Source of the DNA: a virus
DNA: 51,323 bases
Direction: 5' to 3' (one strand)
IMG/VR virus record: IMGVR_UViG_3300010885_021982
Coordinates: 1-51,323 of that record
Shown: positions 1 to 7,827 of the stretch, one piece after another
Numbering within the stretch: the first letter of the stretch is position 1
How the letters are laid out: each line of letters begins with the position of its first letter
Notes under the pieces: model-generated
Database searches by the model: none
What the model was told of the DNA's origin: nothing
Seen by the model: the letters and a program-made list of their open reading frames with translations, nothing else
Position numbers and translations under genes: made by a program

Positions 1-1
1 A

Positions 2-1507
2 CGCGAGGCCATTACTGCCTGCGTACAAGCACTAAAGCAGGGCTTGAGCCCAGCTATACAACTCCCTACGGGAGCCGGTAAATCGCTAGTCATCGCGCAC
101 CTCGCTTCCAAGTTCGAAGCCAAGGGTGGGCGTATGATAGTGCTAACGCACGTCAAAGAACTCGTTGACCAAAACGAAAAGACGTTGAGGCGGTATAGTC
201 CAGACACCAAGACCGGCGTAGTTTGCGCTGGATTGAACCGTGATGAAGCTGACGCGCCGGTTGTCTTTGCGTCTATCCAGTCTGTTTTCAAGCGTGGGGC
301 TGAGTTCAAAGCCGCAGGGCTGAACATCATTGTCATCGACGAAGCCCACATGGTGCCGCCTGACGGTGAGGGGCTGATGTATAAGCAGTTCCTAAAAGAC
401 GCTGATGTGAGGCGTCTAGGGTTGAGCGCCACCCCATGGCGTCTAGACGGTGGAGCTATTTACGGCGATGACAAACCCTTTGACGTACTCGCCTATCAGC
501 TGCCGCCCTCTGACCTCGTCCAACAGGGCTATCTGTCCCCGCTGAAGGGTGTTGAAACTGAGTGGCAGATGGAAACGAAGGGGCTAACCAAGGTCGCCGG
601 CGATTACGTCATGTCCAAGGTGGGCGAACGCCTCACAGATGACGATTGGCTGGAGTCAGCCTTAAAGAACGCGATGCCCCTGCTCAAAGGACGCAAACAC
701 GTCTTGGTGTTCTGCCCCACCGTTGCCACTGCTAGGGCTACGGCTGATATGCTTATTGAAGGCAAGCAAACTTCTGGCTTCGTTTGCGCTGACAGTAAAG
801 ACCGCGACGAGCAGCTAAACACTTGGAAAGCGGGTGAGGTGCGCTTTATGTGCAACGTCGATATCCTCACCACCGGCTTTGACTTTCCCGCTCTAGACGC
901 CATCGTCTGCCTTCGCCCTACAACGTCTAGCTCGCTTTGGGTGCAGATGCTTGGACGCGGTATGAGGTTAGCAGCAGGCAAGACCGATTGCCTTATCCTT
1001 GACTACGTCGGCAACCTCGCACGCCTCGGCGGTGTTGGTACGATGGAGGAGTGGTCTAAAGAGAAGAAGGGCAAGCTGGAGCCGGTTGAGCCTGAAGAGG
1101 TGAAAGACCGCAAGTCACCCCAGAAAGGTCCGCGTGAGGTTGCGTTGCAAGCGATTGACCCGATGTTAGACCGCGCTGCGGGGCTGCTCATCCACGTCCG
1201 CAAGTGCTCTTTTGTTGTACGTCCATCTGGCAGACAGCCAGGCAAAAAGATCATGCTTGCCGTGTTTGACTGTGAAACTGACCAAGGCATAGGCATAGAC
1301 GTAACGCAGTTCGTTTGCGTCGAGTATGAGGGTGGTGCTAGGTGGCATGCTGAACAATGGGCCAAGCGGAGAGGTTATACTAACCCTCCGGCTTTTCCAC
1401 GTGACGCCAACAAAGCGCGGATGGAATGCTACTCACTCCCGATACCAAGACGGCTCCAAGTGCGTAGGAATGACGGGCACATGAACGTGCTAAAAGAGTA
1501 TTTCTAA
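2..1507 (+). CDS. RadD/UvsW-like superfamily II DNA helicase, 5' end cut by window edge
   Basis: ATP-dependent DNA helicase, probably acting in phage replication or recombination. The reading frame is open to the left edge (codons from base 2 read REAITACVQALKQG), so the first internal start, a TTG at 44, is unlikely to be real and the true N-terminus lies outside the window. Numbered from that TTG, Walker A PTGAGKS is at residues 8-14, the DEAH box at 99-102, motif III SAT at 128-130, and motif VI QMLGRGMRL with its arginines at 301-309. The following 'DYVGNLAR' is typical of RadD/YejH-type helicases. The last 150 residues are a lysine-rich tail of unclear fold. The next gene starts 20 bases downstream, so they are probably one operon. 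Confidence 0.85.
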   Translation, partial: REAITACVQALKQGLSPAIQLPTGAGKSLVIAHLASKFEAKGGRMIVLTHVKELVDQNEKTLRRYSPDTKTGVVCAGLNRDEADAPVVFASIQSVFKRGAEFKAAGLNIIVIDEAHMVPPDGEGLMYKQFLKDADVRRLGLSATPWRLDGGAIYGDDKPFDVLAYQLPPSDLVQQGYLSPLKGVETEWQMETKGLTKVAGDYVMSKVGERLTDDDWLESALKNAMPLLKGRKHVLVFCPTVATARATADMLIEGKQTSGFVCADSKDRDEQLNTWKAGEVRFMCNVDILTTGFDFPALDAIVCLRPTTSSSLWVQMLGRGMRLAAGKTDCLILDYVGNLARLGGVGTMEEWSKEKKGKLEPVEPEEVKDRKSPQKGPREVALQAIDPMLDRAAGLLIHVRKCSFVVRPSGRQPGKKIMLAVFDCETDQGIGIDVTQFVCVEYEGGARWHAEQWAKRRGYTNPPAFPRDANKARMECYSLPIPRRLQVRRNDGHMNVLKEYF

Positions 1508-1527
1508 CATCAAATCTGGAGACGTCC

Positions 1528-3861
1528 TTGTCAACTGCAAACCTGATAGATGCTCGCGCTCACGCCGACTCAATAAGAAAAGCCCATGAAACCTACACCG
1601 CCAAAGGCTGGAAATGCCTTCCAATTGAAAGTAAGAGCAAAGTCATTCGTCGTACTGCTTGGCAAACGTCTGAGTTCACGATTGACGACTTCAAAGGCAC
1701 TGCTAACATCGGTGTACAACTGGGTGCCGTATCTGGCAATCTCATTGATATCGATCTTGATCACCCTGTTGCTCGTAAGGTCGCCGGATGGTTTCTACCT
1801 CCAACCGGTTGGCGATTTGGTCGCGTCTATTCAGGAGAAGGCGACTCAGTACTTGCCTCCCATTTTCTTTACCACGTCGAAGGAAGCACCAAGTCAAGCG
1901 CCGACTGGCGACTCTCCAAGAAAGAAACAGGAGGGTCCATTGTCAAGTGTATTGAATATCGTGGCGATGATAGTCAAACAGTTTTTCCACCCTCGGTTCA
2001 TGAGCACAACGTACAATGGATTGACTGCACAGGTGAGCCACCGCTGATAGCTGAAGAGGAACTCAAGCTGGCTCTTGGTATCATCATGACGGTGATATGG
2101 GTCAAGTACTCTATAGCTCCAGGCATACGGCACGACTCTATGCTGCGGGTGATAGGTGGCTTTGCCAAGGCAGGTGTCCCAATAGATATGACGCGCAAGG
2201 CGGTTAAGGCTATCGCCTATCTAATAGACGACGATGAGGACAAGCAAGGCGACGTTGAGGATACTTACAAGAAGCTTGCAGATGGCAAGTCCATTGCCGG
2301 CTTCGCGTCCCTAGAAGCTTTCGGGTGGGAAACGGATAGGGTCAAGAAGTGGCTTCCGTCTAAAATGAGCGAGTCTGGCAAGGTCGCCAAAGACGGTAAA
2401 CCTAAGATCAATTTGTCACGCATATCAATGGAGGATGCTGTAAATGAAGCTGTTAAAATCATCGCTGCTGTGCCCGATCATGAAAAGACTCTATTCAGCT
2501 ACGGAGGAGCTCCTGTGGTGGTACTTCGCCGCAGCACACAGGGTTATAGCGATACTGTTTTGCTTCGTCCTGGGGTGGATGCTTTCGCCCATCATCTTGA
2601 AGGCCATGTTCAGTTTGTAAAGCAGGACGGCAAGGAGAAGGTTGACGTGTTGGTCGAGGCTGATCACCGGCTGGTTCGCCGGATGATGGATCCCTCTATC
2701 AACTGGGGTATGCCTAAGATCGGCGGTGTGATCATGTATCCGTTGGTCAACAAGAACGGCGATCTTGTAAACAAGGAGGGTTTCCATCGTGATACCTCAC
2801 TTTACATCGGCGAGGGTCTAGGCATCACAAAGTCGGAACTTGAGAGCATTTCTGTACCCCAAGCCCTCACTATCATACAAGATCTTTACTCTGATTTCCC
2901 CTTCCACTCTGAACAAATCGGGTTATCCCTGTCAGTTACCTGTTTACTGTCAGCCTTTGCCCGCAAGGTCATAGACAAGGCTCCCGCCTTCATAGTTACC
3001 TCCCCTTACCCCGCTGACGGCAAGACCATATGGTCCTACATACCTCAAGTCGCCCTCAGCAAAGAACCCTCTAACTACAGTCTATCTGGCAACGAGGAAG
3101 AACAGATAAAGCAGCTCACCTCATACTTTCTAGAAGACCCCGACCTCATGGTGTTTGATAACCAGAACGGTCGCTTCCACAGCCAAGCCCTCACTGAGCT
3201 GCTGACCTCAGGCAAGTTCAAGGCACGGCTGCTAGGCAAGAACGATACTGTCCAGTTCACTCCCAAGACTTCTATCATCGTCAACGGCATTAACGTCCGT
3301 CCAAGCGAGGAAATCATGACTCGCGCTATCGTGGTTGAGTTCGACAGGCGAACCAAGGAAAGCTTCAAGCATCCACAGATCCTAGAGCACGTGCTAGCGC
3401 ACCGGAGAACCATCGTCAAGGCGTGCTTACGCTTGCTACAGAACGGGGGACAGGCCACCGACGTCCCCATCTTTAAACCATCACGCTTCTATGAGTGGGA
3501 TCAGTTCGTACGCCGTGCGGTGCTAGCTGCGGGTTTGGTAGACCCGATGCGTGATGATCTGAGAGCGCGAGTGATGGATGAGGAAATGAGCGTCAAGGAC
3601 GAGTTTGTCAGCTGGCTGTTCAAGCAGTTCCCCGCCGGCACTAAGTTCACCTCGCATGCAGTGCAAGACAAGATCGGGCTTGACCGCAACCTAGAAGCCA
3701 TAGTGTTGTCGCTGGGTCGCATGCGCTCTATGTCTAGCGTCGCTGTTGGACGCGCCGTGGGCAACTTGCGCGGTGCTGAGTGGGAGGGTCACCGCCTCAC
3801 ATGGCGTGCTGGCTACGGTAACCGGTATGAGGGTGAGTTCAAACCAAAAGGAGACAAATAA
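1528..3861 (+). CDS. Prim-Pol domain / helicase-like replication protein
   Basis: Probable primase-helicase of the replisome. The N-terminus has the bifunctional primase-polymerase signature: 'IGVQLGAVSGNLIDIDLD' at residues 61-78, with the metal-binding acidic cluster D74/D76/D78. The C-terminal half looks like a D5/SF3-type or AAA+ ATPase. A P-loop-like 'SPYPADGKT' lies at 492-500, with G498-K499-T500 intact but the first glycine of GxxxxGK[ST] missing. A Walker B-like 'DLMVFDN' is at 539-545 and a sensor-like 'SIIVNGINVRPSEE' follows. The start is a TTG at 1528 with GGAG at 1518-1521, six bases upstream. The order primase ATPase, DNA polymerase and SSB in one arm fits a self-sufficient replisome. 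Assignment to a helicase family is inference. Confidence 0.75.
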   Translation: MSTANLIDARAHADSIRKAHETYTAKGWKCLPIESKSKVIRRTAWQTSEFTIDDFKGTANIGVQLGAVSGNLIDIDLDHPVARKVAGWFLPPTGWRFGRVYSGEGDSVLASHFLYHVEGSTKSSADWRLSKKETGGSIVKCIEYRGDDSQTVFPPSVHEHNVQWIDCTGEPPLIAEEELKLALGIIMTVIWVKYSIAPGIRHDSMLRVIGGFAKAGVPIDMTRKAVKAIAYLIDDDEDKQGDVEDTYKKLADGKSIAGFASLEAFGWETDRVKKWLPSKMSESGKVAKDGKPKINLSRISMEDAVNEAVKIIAAVPDHEKTLFSYGGAPVVVLRRSTQGYSDTVLLRPGVDAFAHHLEGHVQFVKQDGKEKVDVLVEADHRLVRRMMDPSINWGMPKIGGVIMYPLVNKNGDLVNKEGFHRDTSLYIGEGLGITKSELESISVPQALTIIQDLYSDFPFHSEQIGLSLSVTCLLSAFARKVIDKAPAFIVTSPYPADGKTIWSYIPQVALSKEPSNYSLSGNEEEQIKQLTSYFLEDPDLMVFDNQNGRFHSQALTELLTSGKFKARLLGKNDTVQFTPKTSIIVNGINVRPSEEIMTRAIVVEFDRRTKESFKHPQILEHVLAHRRTIVKACLRLLQNGGQATDVPIFKPSRFYEWDQFVRRAVLAAGLVDPMRDDLRARVMDEEMSVKDEFVSWLFKQFPAGTKFTSHAVQDKIGLDRNLEAIVLSLGRMRSMSSVAVGRAVGNLRGAEWEGHRLTWRAGYGNRYEGEFKPKGDK

Positions 3862-3980
3862 TGTGGGATGCACTTGTGACAATTACATTGATGGCTTTCG
3901 GTGCCGTAGCGTTAATCGTTATCTGCTCGCTCATCGGTTGGGCGGTATATTGGATGCAGAACGGAGGGCGTGATGACTGA
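3861..3980 (+). CDS. 39-residue single-span membrane protein
   Basis: Small open reading frame beginning with an ATG that overlaps the TAA of the primase gene (TAATG at 3859-3863). AGGAG lies about eight bases upstream inside the primase gene. The product starts MWDALVTITLMAFGAVALIV and ends WAVYWMQNGGRDD. Residues 5-31 are almost entirely hydrophobic, so it should be one membrane helix with a short polar C-terminus. It overlaps the next gene by eight bases. The start/stop coupling and clean hydrophobic profile support a real gene. Function unknown. Confidence 0.6.
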   Translation: MWDALVTITLMAFGAVALIVICSLIGWAVYWMQNGGRDD

Positions 3981-4212
3981 CAAGTTGGATGAAAAAGAGA
4001 TCAACGATGCGTTTGACGCCGAGTACGCCAAGCTGCCTAAGAGCAGTTTCAATCGGAAACGACAGATACAAGAGCTGGGGCTGATACGTCCAATGAATCC
4101 GTACCGTGATCAAGTCATTGAAGAAGTCGCGCAACACATTGAGAAGCTGAAAAGCTTCGGCAAGGACACTATCGACTCATTGGCAATCTATGTAAGGAGC
4201 CTGAAAAAATGA
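3973..4212 (+). CDS. small unknown early protein (79 aa)
   Basis: Starts at ATG 3973, preferred over GTG 3970 because GGAGG at 3963-3967 is then five bases away. The product is charged and predicted helical (MTDKLDEKEINDAFDAEY...), with no recognised domain. Its TGA overlaps the ATG of the zinc-ribbon gene (ATGA at 4209-4212), showing translational coupling. Function unknown. Confidence 0.65.
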   Translation: MTDKLDEKEINDAFDAEYAKLPKSSFNRKRQIQELGLIRPMNPYRDQVIEEVAQHIEKLKSFGKDTIDSLAIYVRSLKK

Positions 4213-4457
4213 AGTGCGATCAATGCCAAGGAGACAAAGTAGCAGTTGTAGAAACGACCAAGCACGAGGGGTCAGTGTATCGCTGGCGCTACTGCAGGCT
4301 GTGCTTCCATCGCTTCAAGACAAAAGAGGACCTCTTTACCGGTAGCATACCACAGGTCAATAGAAAATACGTTTCAAAGCGATTAGTAGATGCTGAGGAA
4401 AAAGAATTTCAAAAGGGTTATACGTCAAAGTCTTTACAAGACGTGTGGAAGGTTTAA
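4209..4457 (+). CDS. NrdR-like zinc-ribbon protein (82 aa)
   Basis: A small zinc-ribbon protein, probably DNA-binding. C3-x2-C6 (MKCDQCQGDKV) and C29-x2-C32 (YCRLCFHRFKT) form a four-cysteine knuckle pair. Spacing and flanking residues (a valine/threonine strand, then WRYCRLC-FHRFKTKE) closely resemble the N-terminal zinc ribbon of the NrdR repressor. The NrdR ATP-cone domain is absent; the remaining 45 residues are basic and polar. It is the last gene before the terminator at 4554. A transcription-regulatory role is inferred from the fold only. Confidence 0.65.
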   Translation: MKCDQCQGDKVAVVETTKHEGSVYRWRYCRLCFHRFKTKEDLFTGSIPQVNRKYVSKRLVDAEEKEFQKGYTSKSLQDVWKV

Positions 4458-4553
4458 GGCGTGACGGCGCATCGTCAATTAGTACGTCTTGATACAGCGA
4501 TGGGGTTCGGGGAATTTTGCAGTTGCCAGACGTCCCCATATGCTGTTATTTTT

Positions 4554-4586
4554 GCCCTCGGAATGCGCTCTGGGGGCTCTTTTTCT
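4554..4586 (+). terminator. intrinsic terminator ending the helicase-primase operon
   Basis: Arms GCCCTCGGA (4554-4562) and TCTGGGGGC (4569-4577) form a nine-pair stem with two G-T wobbles and a six-base loop. The run TCTTTTTCT follows at once (4578-4586). The hairpin lies about 100 bases after the zinc-ribbon gene, on the transcribed strand, and is followed by a leader-like region. Confidence 0.75.
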
Positions 4587-4765
4587 ACGGTGGCTAACGG
4601 GTTAACACAAGGCAGATTGCTTCTCTATGGAAGCGTCTCAAATCCTAAAACTCAAGGTTTAATTTTAAAAGTTAATCCTAAAACTCAAGGTTTAAGGGTT
4701 TAACCCTATATAACTTGCTTAGATATCTATTAAAATTTAGTCATAACTTTCAACTGGAGAACTGC
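4587..4765 (+). promoter_or_regulatory. leader/promoter region with direct repeats before the 4766 gene
   Basis: The gene-free stretch 4458-4765 holds the terminator and this leader. Two identical 22-base direct repeats (AATCCTAAAACTCAAGGTTT plus AA) lie at 4641-4662 and 4674-4695, 33 bases apart. The second runs into an interrupted palindrome AGGGTT-T-AACCCT (4695-4707), then AT-rich TATATAAC and TTGCTTAGAT (4715-4724). The 5' UTR segment CATAACTTTCAACTGGAGAAC (4742-4762) recurs almost unchanged before the gene at 5471. Phased repeats beside a palindrome suggest an operator, but no consensus -35/-10 pair is convincing here. Confidence 0.5.
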
Positions 4766-5065
4766 ATGTCTTATGAATTTGAATTTATTCCTGACTACTG
4801 GCAAGACGAGTGGAACCCCGACGAGACCGCTCCCTTCATCGTCCAATACGACTTTGAAGAAGGCGATCCTGATAGCGGTTTAGATGACGATTTTCCATAC
4901 GTCGTGATGTTAAGAGACACTGACATTACTGACCAGCTAAACTCACTTAACCAAAAGCAGGTTGAGGCTGAGATACAAAAACACTTTGAAGCGCACAACA
5001 CTCCTGATTATGACGGGCAACCTGATGAAGCTCAAGAGTGGCATGACTTTAACCCTGACTGCTGA
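4766..5065 (+). CDS. acidic unknown protein (99 aa)
   Basis: Starts at ATG 4766 with GGAG at 4756-4759. An upstream in-frame start at 4715 would lie in the leader and is rejected. The product is strongly acidic and tyrosine/tryptophan-rich (MSYEFEFIPDYWQDEWNPDE...), with many Asp/Glu and almost no basic residues. Small acidic proteins in this position may mimic DNA or inhibit host enzymes, but no family is recognised. It opens a new transcription unit after a duplicated leader. Confidence 0.65.
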   Translation: MSYEFEFIPDYWQDEWNPDETAPFIVQYDFEEGDPDSGLDDDFPYVVMLRDTDITDQLNSLNQKQVEAEIQKHFEAHNTPDYDGQPDEAQEWHDFNPDC

Positions 5066-5072
5066 GGATAGT

Positions 5073-5375
5073 ATGACACTTGAAGAAGAAAAGTTTTTGC
5101 TTGAAGTAGCGACACGGTCAAAAAAGCCTGCTATGATGCAAAGCATTATCATGGCTGCAATTTCTGGCGTAAAACTTCACGCTGAAGAAGTGCGTGCACA
5201 TGCAGTTGACATGGAGGTTGTGGCGAACATGGCGATGGAGAACCGCCTGTTCAAAGGCAACGAGCGGTTTATCGCTGACAAGCTAGATAAATGGAGGCAT
5301 ATGAACGGCTTGAACTGGAATCAGCATGTGCTGAAGCTTAGGCAAAAAGCTATCGACAAAGAGAAACCGATATAA
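5073..5375 (+). CDS. small helical unknown protein (100 aa)
   Basis: ATG 5073 is chosen because GAGG lies at 5065-5068 and longer versions would run through the previous gene in another frame. The product (MTLEEEKFLLEVATRSKKPA...) is predicted mostly helical and mildly basic at the C-terminus. No motif is recognised. It is seven bases downstream of the acidic gene and shares its leader. Confidence 0.6.
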   Translation: MTLEEEKFLLEVATRSKKPAMMQSIIMAAISGVKLHAEEVRAHAVDMEVVANMAMENRLFKGNERFIADKLDKWRHMNGLNWNQHVLKLRQKAIDKEKPI

Positions 5376-5383
5376 AAATACAA

Positions 5384-5413
5384 TGACGGTTTGCTTAGAT
5401 TTCGCGTTATAAT
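5384..5413 (+). promoter_or_regulatory. candidate promoter with TATAAT box
   Basis: A perfect -10 hexamer TATAAT lies at 5408-5413 within GCGTTATAAT (5404-5413). The same ten bases recur at 8757-8766. The best -35 is weak (TGACGG at 5384-5389, 18-base spacer). TTGCTTAGAT at 5391-5400 repeats the element at 4715-4724. A short hairpin AACGC...GCGTT and the duplicated ACTGGAGAAC leader follow before the ATG at 5471. Confidence 0.5.
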
Positions 5414-5470
5414 AACCTCAACGCTGCTAAACCGGCGTTACCCTCATAACTTTCTAACTGGAGAACTGCA

Positions 5471-5767
5471 ATGTCTGACTACAAACAATTTACTCTCGAA
5501 GAACGCATCGACCTCATGGGCGACCTCAAAGCTCAGATGGCTGACCTTGAGTCTAGGTACGAAGAGCTCAAAGCTCTTGTGATTGAGGATGCTGGCCTTG
5601 GCGCTCATGAAGGCTCTATGTTCCGTGCATCTATCACCTCTCAAAAACGTGAAACTTTAGACATGGTAGCTGTGCGCAATCACCTGTCTCCTCAGTTCAT
5701 TCGCGCTCACACTAAAGTCACTGAATCTATTACGACTCGTGTCACTGCACGCACAGGTAAAAAGTGA
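5471..5767 (+). CDS. conserved small phage protein (98 aa)
   Basis: Starts at ATG 5471 behind CTGGAGAACTGCA, the same leader as the gene at 4766. The N-terminal half is a charged helix (residues 8-40, likely coiled coil). The C-terminal half, with 'GSMFRASITSQKRETLDM' and 'HLSPQFIRAH', resembles a small family often seen in phage early regions beside recombination or modification genes, function not known to me. Its TGA overlaps the GTG of the next gene (GTGA at 5764-5767). It is the first gene of the hypermodification operon. Confidence 0.65.
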   Translation: MSDYKQFTLEERIDLMGDLKAQMADLESRYEELKALVIEDAGLGAHEGSMFRASITSQKRETLDMVAVRNHLSPQFIRAHTKVTESITTRVTARTGKK

Positions 5768-6282
5768 ACATCTTCTACCTTCATCACGCTGCCCCTCTTG
5801 CCGCTAGAATGCACTGCGATGTGCACGTCGTCAAGATGATTCTAGAAACTGCTCAAATGCTCTGCACTGTACACCATATACATGGTAACGGTGAGGCTGT
5901 GCCGTACAAACCTACGCATCAAAATCACCCGTCCACCCGCTGGGCTGCTGCCTCCAAAGTTCAGTATGACTGGTTGCAACAGCTTGGCGTGTTTCTTTGC
6001 AATGAATACGCCCTGCGCTACGGTCCTCGCCGTCATGCTTGTGAGGTTCACATCAAAGGCGTTCTCAGTGCTCCTCCACCTGCCCTGCTCGCTCAGCGTC
6101 AGTTTATATGGGCTGAGCCTCCGCAGGCTATGCCTGATGATTGCAAAGTTGAGGGTGATTCCATCACGGCTTACCGTAACTATTACCGTAAGTACAAGTC
6201 TAGTTTCGCCAAGTGGAAACTGGGTGCTGTGCCTGCGTTCATGACGATAGCCTACAACCCTCACGCTGAGCTAACATCATGA
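5764..6282 (+). CDS. conserved phage protein with CD-HVVKM motif, in hypermodification operon
   Basis: GTG start overlapping the previous stop. The product has an N-terminal 'MNIFYLHH', then CDVHVVKMILETAQML at residues 18-33. Further conserved-looking segments are YKPTHQNHPSTRWA and a C-terminal 'YRNYYRKYKSSFAKW'. I recognise this pattern (Cys-Asp-x-His-Val-Val-Lys-Met) as a widespread phage family of unproved function, sometimes annotated as a DNA glycosylase-like protein. The invariant Cys, His, Lys and Asp residues suggest an enzyme. Translational coupling on both sides places it with the thymidine-modification genes, but a DNA-repair role is equally possible. Confidence 0.6.
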   Translation: MNIFYLHHAAPLAARMHCDVHVVKMILETAQMLCTVHHIHGNGEAVPYKPTHQNHPSTRWAAASKVQYDWLQQLGVFLCNEYALRYGPRRHACEVHIKGVLSAPPPALLAQRQFIWAEPPQAMPDDCKVEGDSITAYRNYYRKYKSSFAKWKLGAVPAFMTIAYNPHAELTS

Positions 6283-7049
6283 GGCTTCGCCACGTCAGCT
6301 ACAAAGGCGTTCAGTTCTATGTACCAGAGGAAGAAACGACTGAGAACGTAAACGCAGCTGACGTGGGTATGCAGCACTGGTTCAACGACTCGTTAAAGTC
6401 CACCTTGACTTACGCTGAGCAGGTATGGTGGGTCAACCGTAGCGTAGAAGACAACCTGCTGCGCGTGTTGGAGGTTTTCTGCGGGTTCGGTATGAGCACA
6501 GCTAACATAGACTCCTACCGTATCCTTGAGCATGTAGCTTTTGATATCGATCCAGGATGCACCACTGCGTTCAAGTATTTACGCCCCGATGCTAAAGTGT
6601 TTGAGGGCGACTCGTATTACATGACTCCGCTGGTTATCGAGTTCCAGCAGTTTGATTACGTCCTGCTTGAGTACAATGCAATGACGACGTACAAGGCAAT
6701 GCGTGAGCCGCAAGAGAAAGCGATGATGGATGCGGTGTTCAAGTCCCGCGCTCGCTATGTTGTCTTTGTGGATAGCGCAAAAGTGAAAGAGCATCTGCAC
6801 TACCAGACGTACTCCAAGTTTTTCGGTAGGTCTATCAGCAACTCAGCCGAGTACTTGCGCGCAGTTGATCGTTACTTTCGCGCTACCTATGGCTATCACA
6901 TCAAATCATGCGCTCATGACGGTATCAACTACACGATGCTTCTGGAAGCTAGTACTGCTCCCGGTGATTCTTTCGATATCGTTGACACTCGTGAGATCGT
7001 TAACCTCAAATTTTTCAAAGACCTAGGATACATCGATGTTGAAGTATGA
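6279..7049 (+). CDS. Rossmann-fold, methyltransferase-like protein in hypermodification operon
   Basis: Predicted SAM-binding class I fold. A motif I-like loop after a beta strand is seen as 'VLEVFCGFGMST' at residues 63-74. An acidic second-strand end is 'VAFDIDPG' at 86-93, and 'AKVFEGDSYYM' resembles motif III. The usual N6-adenine or C5-cytosine catalytic motifs (DPPY, PC) are not visible; the corresponding strand reads 'DYVLLEYNAMT'. It could methylate a modified base side chain, a protein or a small molecule, or be a degenerate fold. ATG overlaps the previous TGA, and the next gene overlaps its 3' end. Confidence 0.55.
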   Translation: MRLRHVSYKGVQFYVPEEETTENVNAADVGMQHWFNDSLKSTLTYAEQVWWVNRSVEDNLLRVLEVFCGFGMSTANIDSYRILEHVAFDIDPGCTTAFKYLRPDAKVFEGDSYYMTPLVIEFQQFDYVLLEYNAMTTYKAMREPQEKAMMDAVFKSRARYVVFVDSAKVKEHLHYQTYSKFFGRSISNSAEYLRAVDRYFRATYGYHIKSCAHDGINYTMLLEASTAPGDSFDIVDTREIVNLKFFKDLGYIDVEV

Positions 7050-7827
7050 CCCTGACTTACCGTGGCAGCGATTTGCGCTAAAGACAATCATGACTGATGA
7101 TCTTGACCCCGTATACGTTGCCTTGTACCGCTCCAATATGCCTGAAGCTCAGCTCATGCGTTGGTGTGCTGCGTTTGTTACATACTACCATATGGGAACT
7201 GCTTGTGAGCTGTGTACGCTTGAGGGCAGCGACTTCTGGCATAAACTGTGGATGATCTATGATACGGCACCGCGAGCTTCTGAGCGTAGGCATTTCCGTG
7301 GTGAGGCTGGACGTAAGGCGATTCGTCGCTGGGCGGTTGAGTACAAGACTCCTGAGGCGTTCTTTGCCGCCTGTATGCAGCCTTCCTTTATGAAGCTGCT
7401 GAATAAAGGTATCCCTCAGATTGGTACATACTTTAGCTGGAAGTGCATGGACTTGCGTGAGGCGGTGTTCGGCTATCATGTTGACTGGACAAACGCTGAG
7501 CATCACTTGGTAACGCTACCTACGCAGGGTATGCAGGTTATCTTTCCAGAGCTGGCTGAACAAGCCAAACCCGACTACGCTGCTGCCCTACATCGCGTAG
7601 CCGACGAGATCAAATACCTGAATGCCCCACCTCGCGGAGTACGTAGCTGTGGAATAGCTGAGGCTGAAACCGTATGCTGTATGGCTAAGTCGTACTACAA
7701 GAACAAGAAGCCGATAGGTAAAGACATCATCGAGAAGCGTACTGACCTGCAAGGCTACGGCGACATCGCTGATCTTATCCTATCACATATGCCTGAAGAG
7801 CCTTTTGATGCGGAGATCGTATCATGA
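7036..7827 (+). CDS. putative amino acid:DNA transferase (AADT-like)
   Basis: Candidate for the step that joins an amino acid to pyrophosphorylated 5-hydroxymethyluracil in DNA. It shows the pattern I associate with the amino acid:DNA transferase family: 'DPVYVALYR' at residues 24-32, 'RWCAAFVTYYHMGTA' at 42-56 and 'ERRHFRGEAG' at 83-92, followed by a helical C-terminal half. In known thymidine-hypermodifying phages such an enzyme acts after a 5-hmdU DNA kinase, and both kinase-like genes lie just downstream. Starts at ATG 7036 inside the previous gene. The amino acid used cannot be read from sequence. Confidence 0.7.
   Translation: MLKYDPDLPWQRFALKTIMTDDLDPVYVALYRSNMPEAQLMRWCAAFVTYYHMGTACELCTLEGSDFWHKLWMIYDTAPRASERRHFRGEAGRKAIRRWAVEYKTPEAFFAACMQPSFMKLLNKGIPQIGTYFSWKCMDLREAVFGYHVDWTNAEHHLVTLPTQGMQVIFPELAEQAKPDYAAALHRVADEIKYLNAPPRGVRSCGIAEAETVCCMAKSYYKNKKPIGKDIIEKRTDLQGYGDIADLILSHMPEEPFDAEIVS

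Noticed and set aside
604-1365. antisense open frames opposite the helicase gene
   Set aside because: Shadows of a GC-skewed coding frame, no ribosome sites and no recognisable protein features; the sense strand has clear helicase motifs.
4458-4553. tRNA-like or structured RNA (ACGTCT...AGACGT pairing and GGTTCGGGGA)
   Set aside because: No cloverleaf with proper D, anticodon and T arms could be drawn; the resemblance to a T loop is isolated.
4461-4703. 80-codon open frame after the zinc-ribbon gene
   Set aside because: It runs through a clear intrinsic terminator and the direct repeats, has no ribosome site, and its composition is not protein-like. Treated as non-coding leader.
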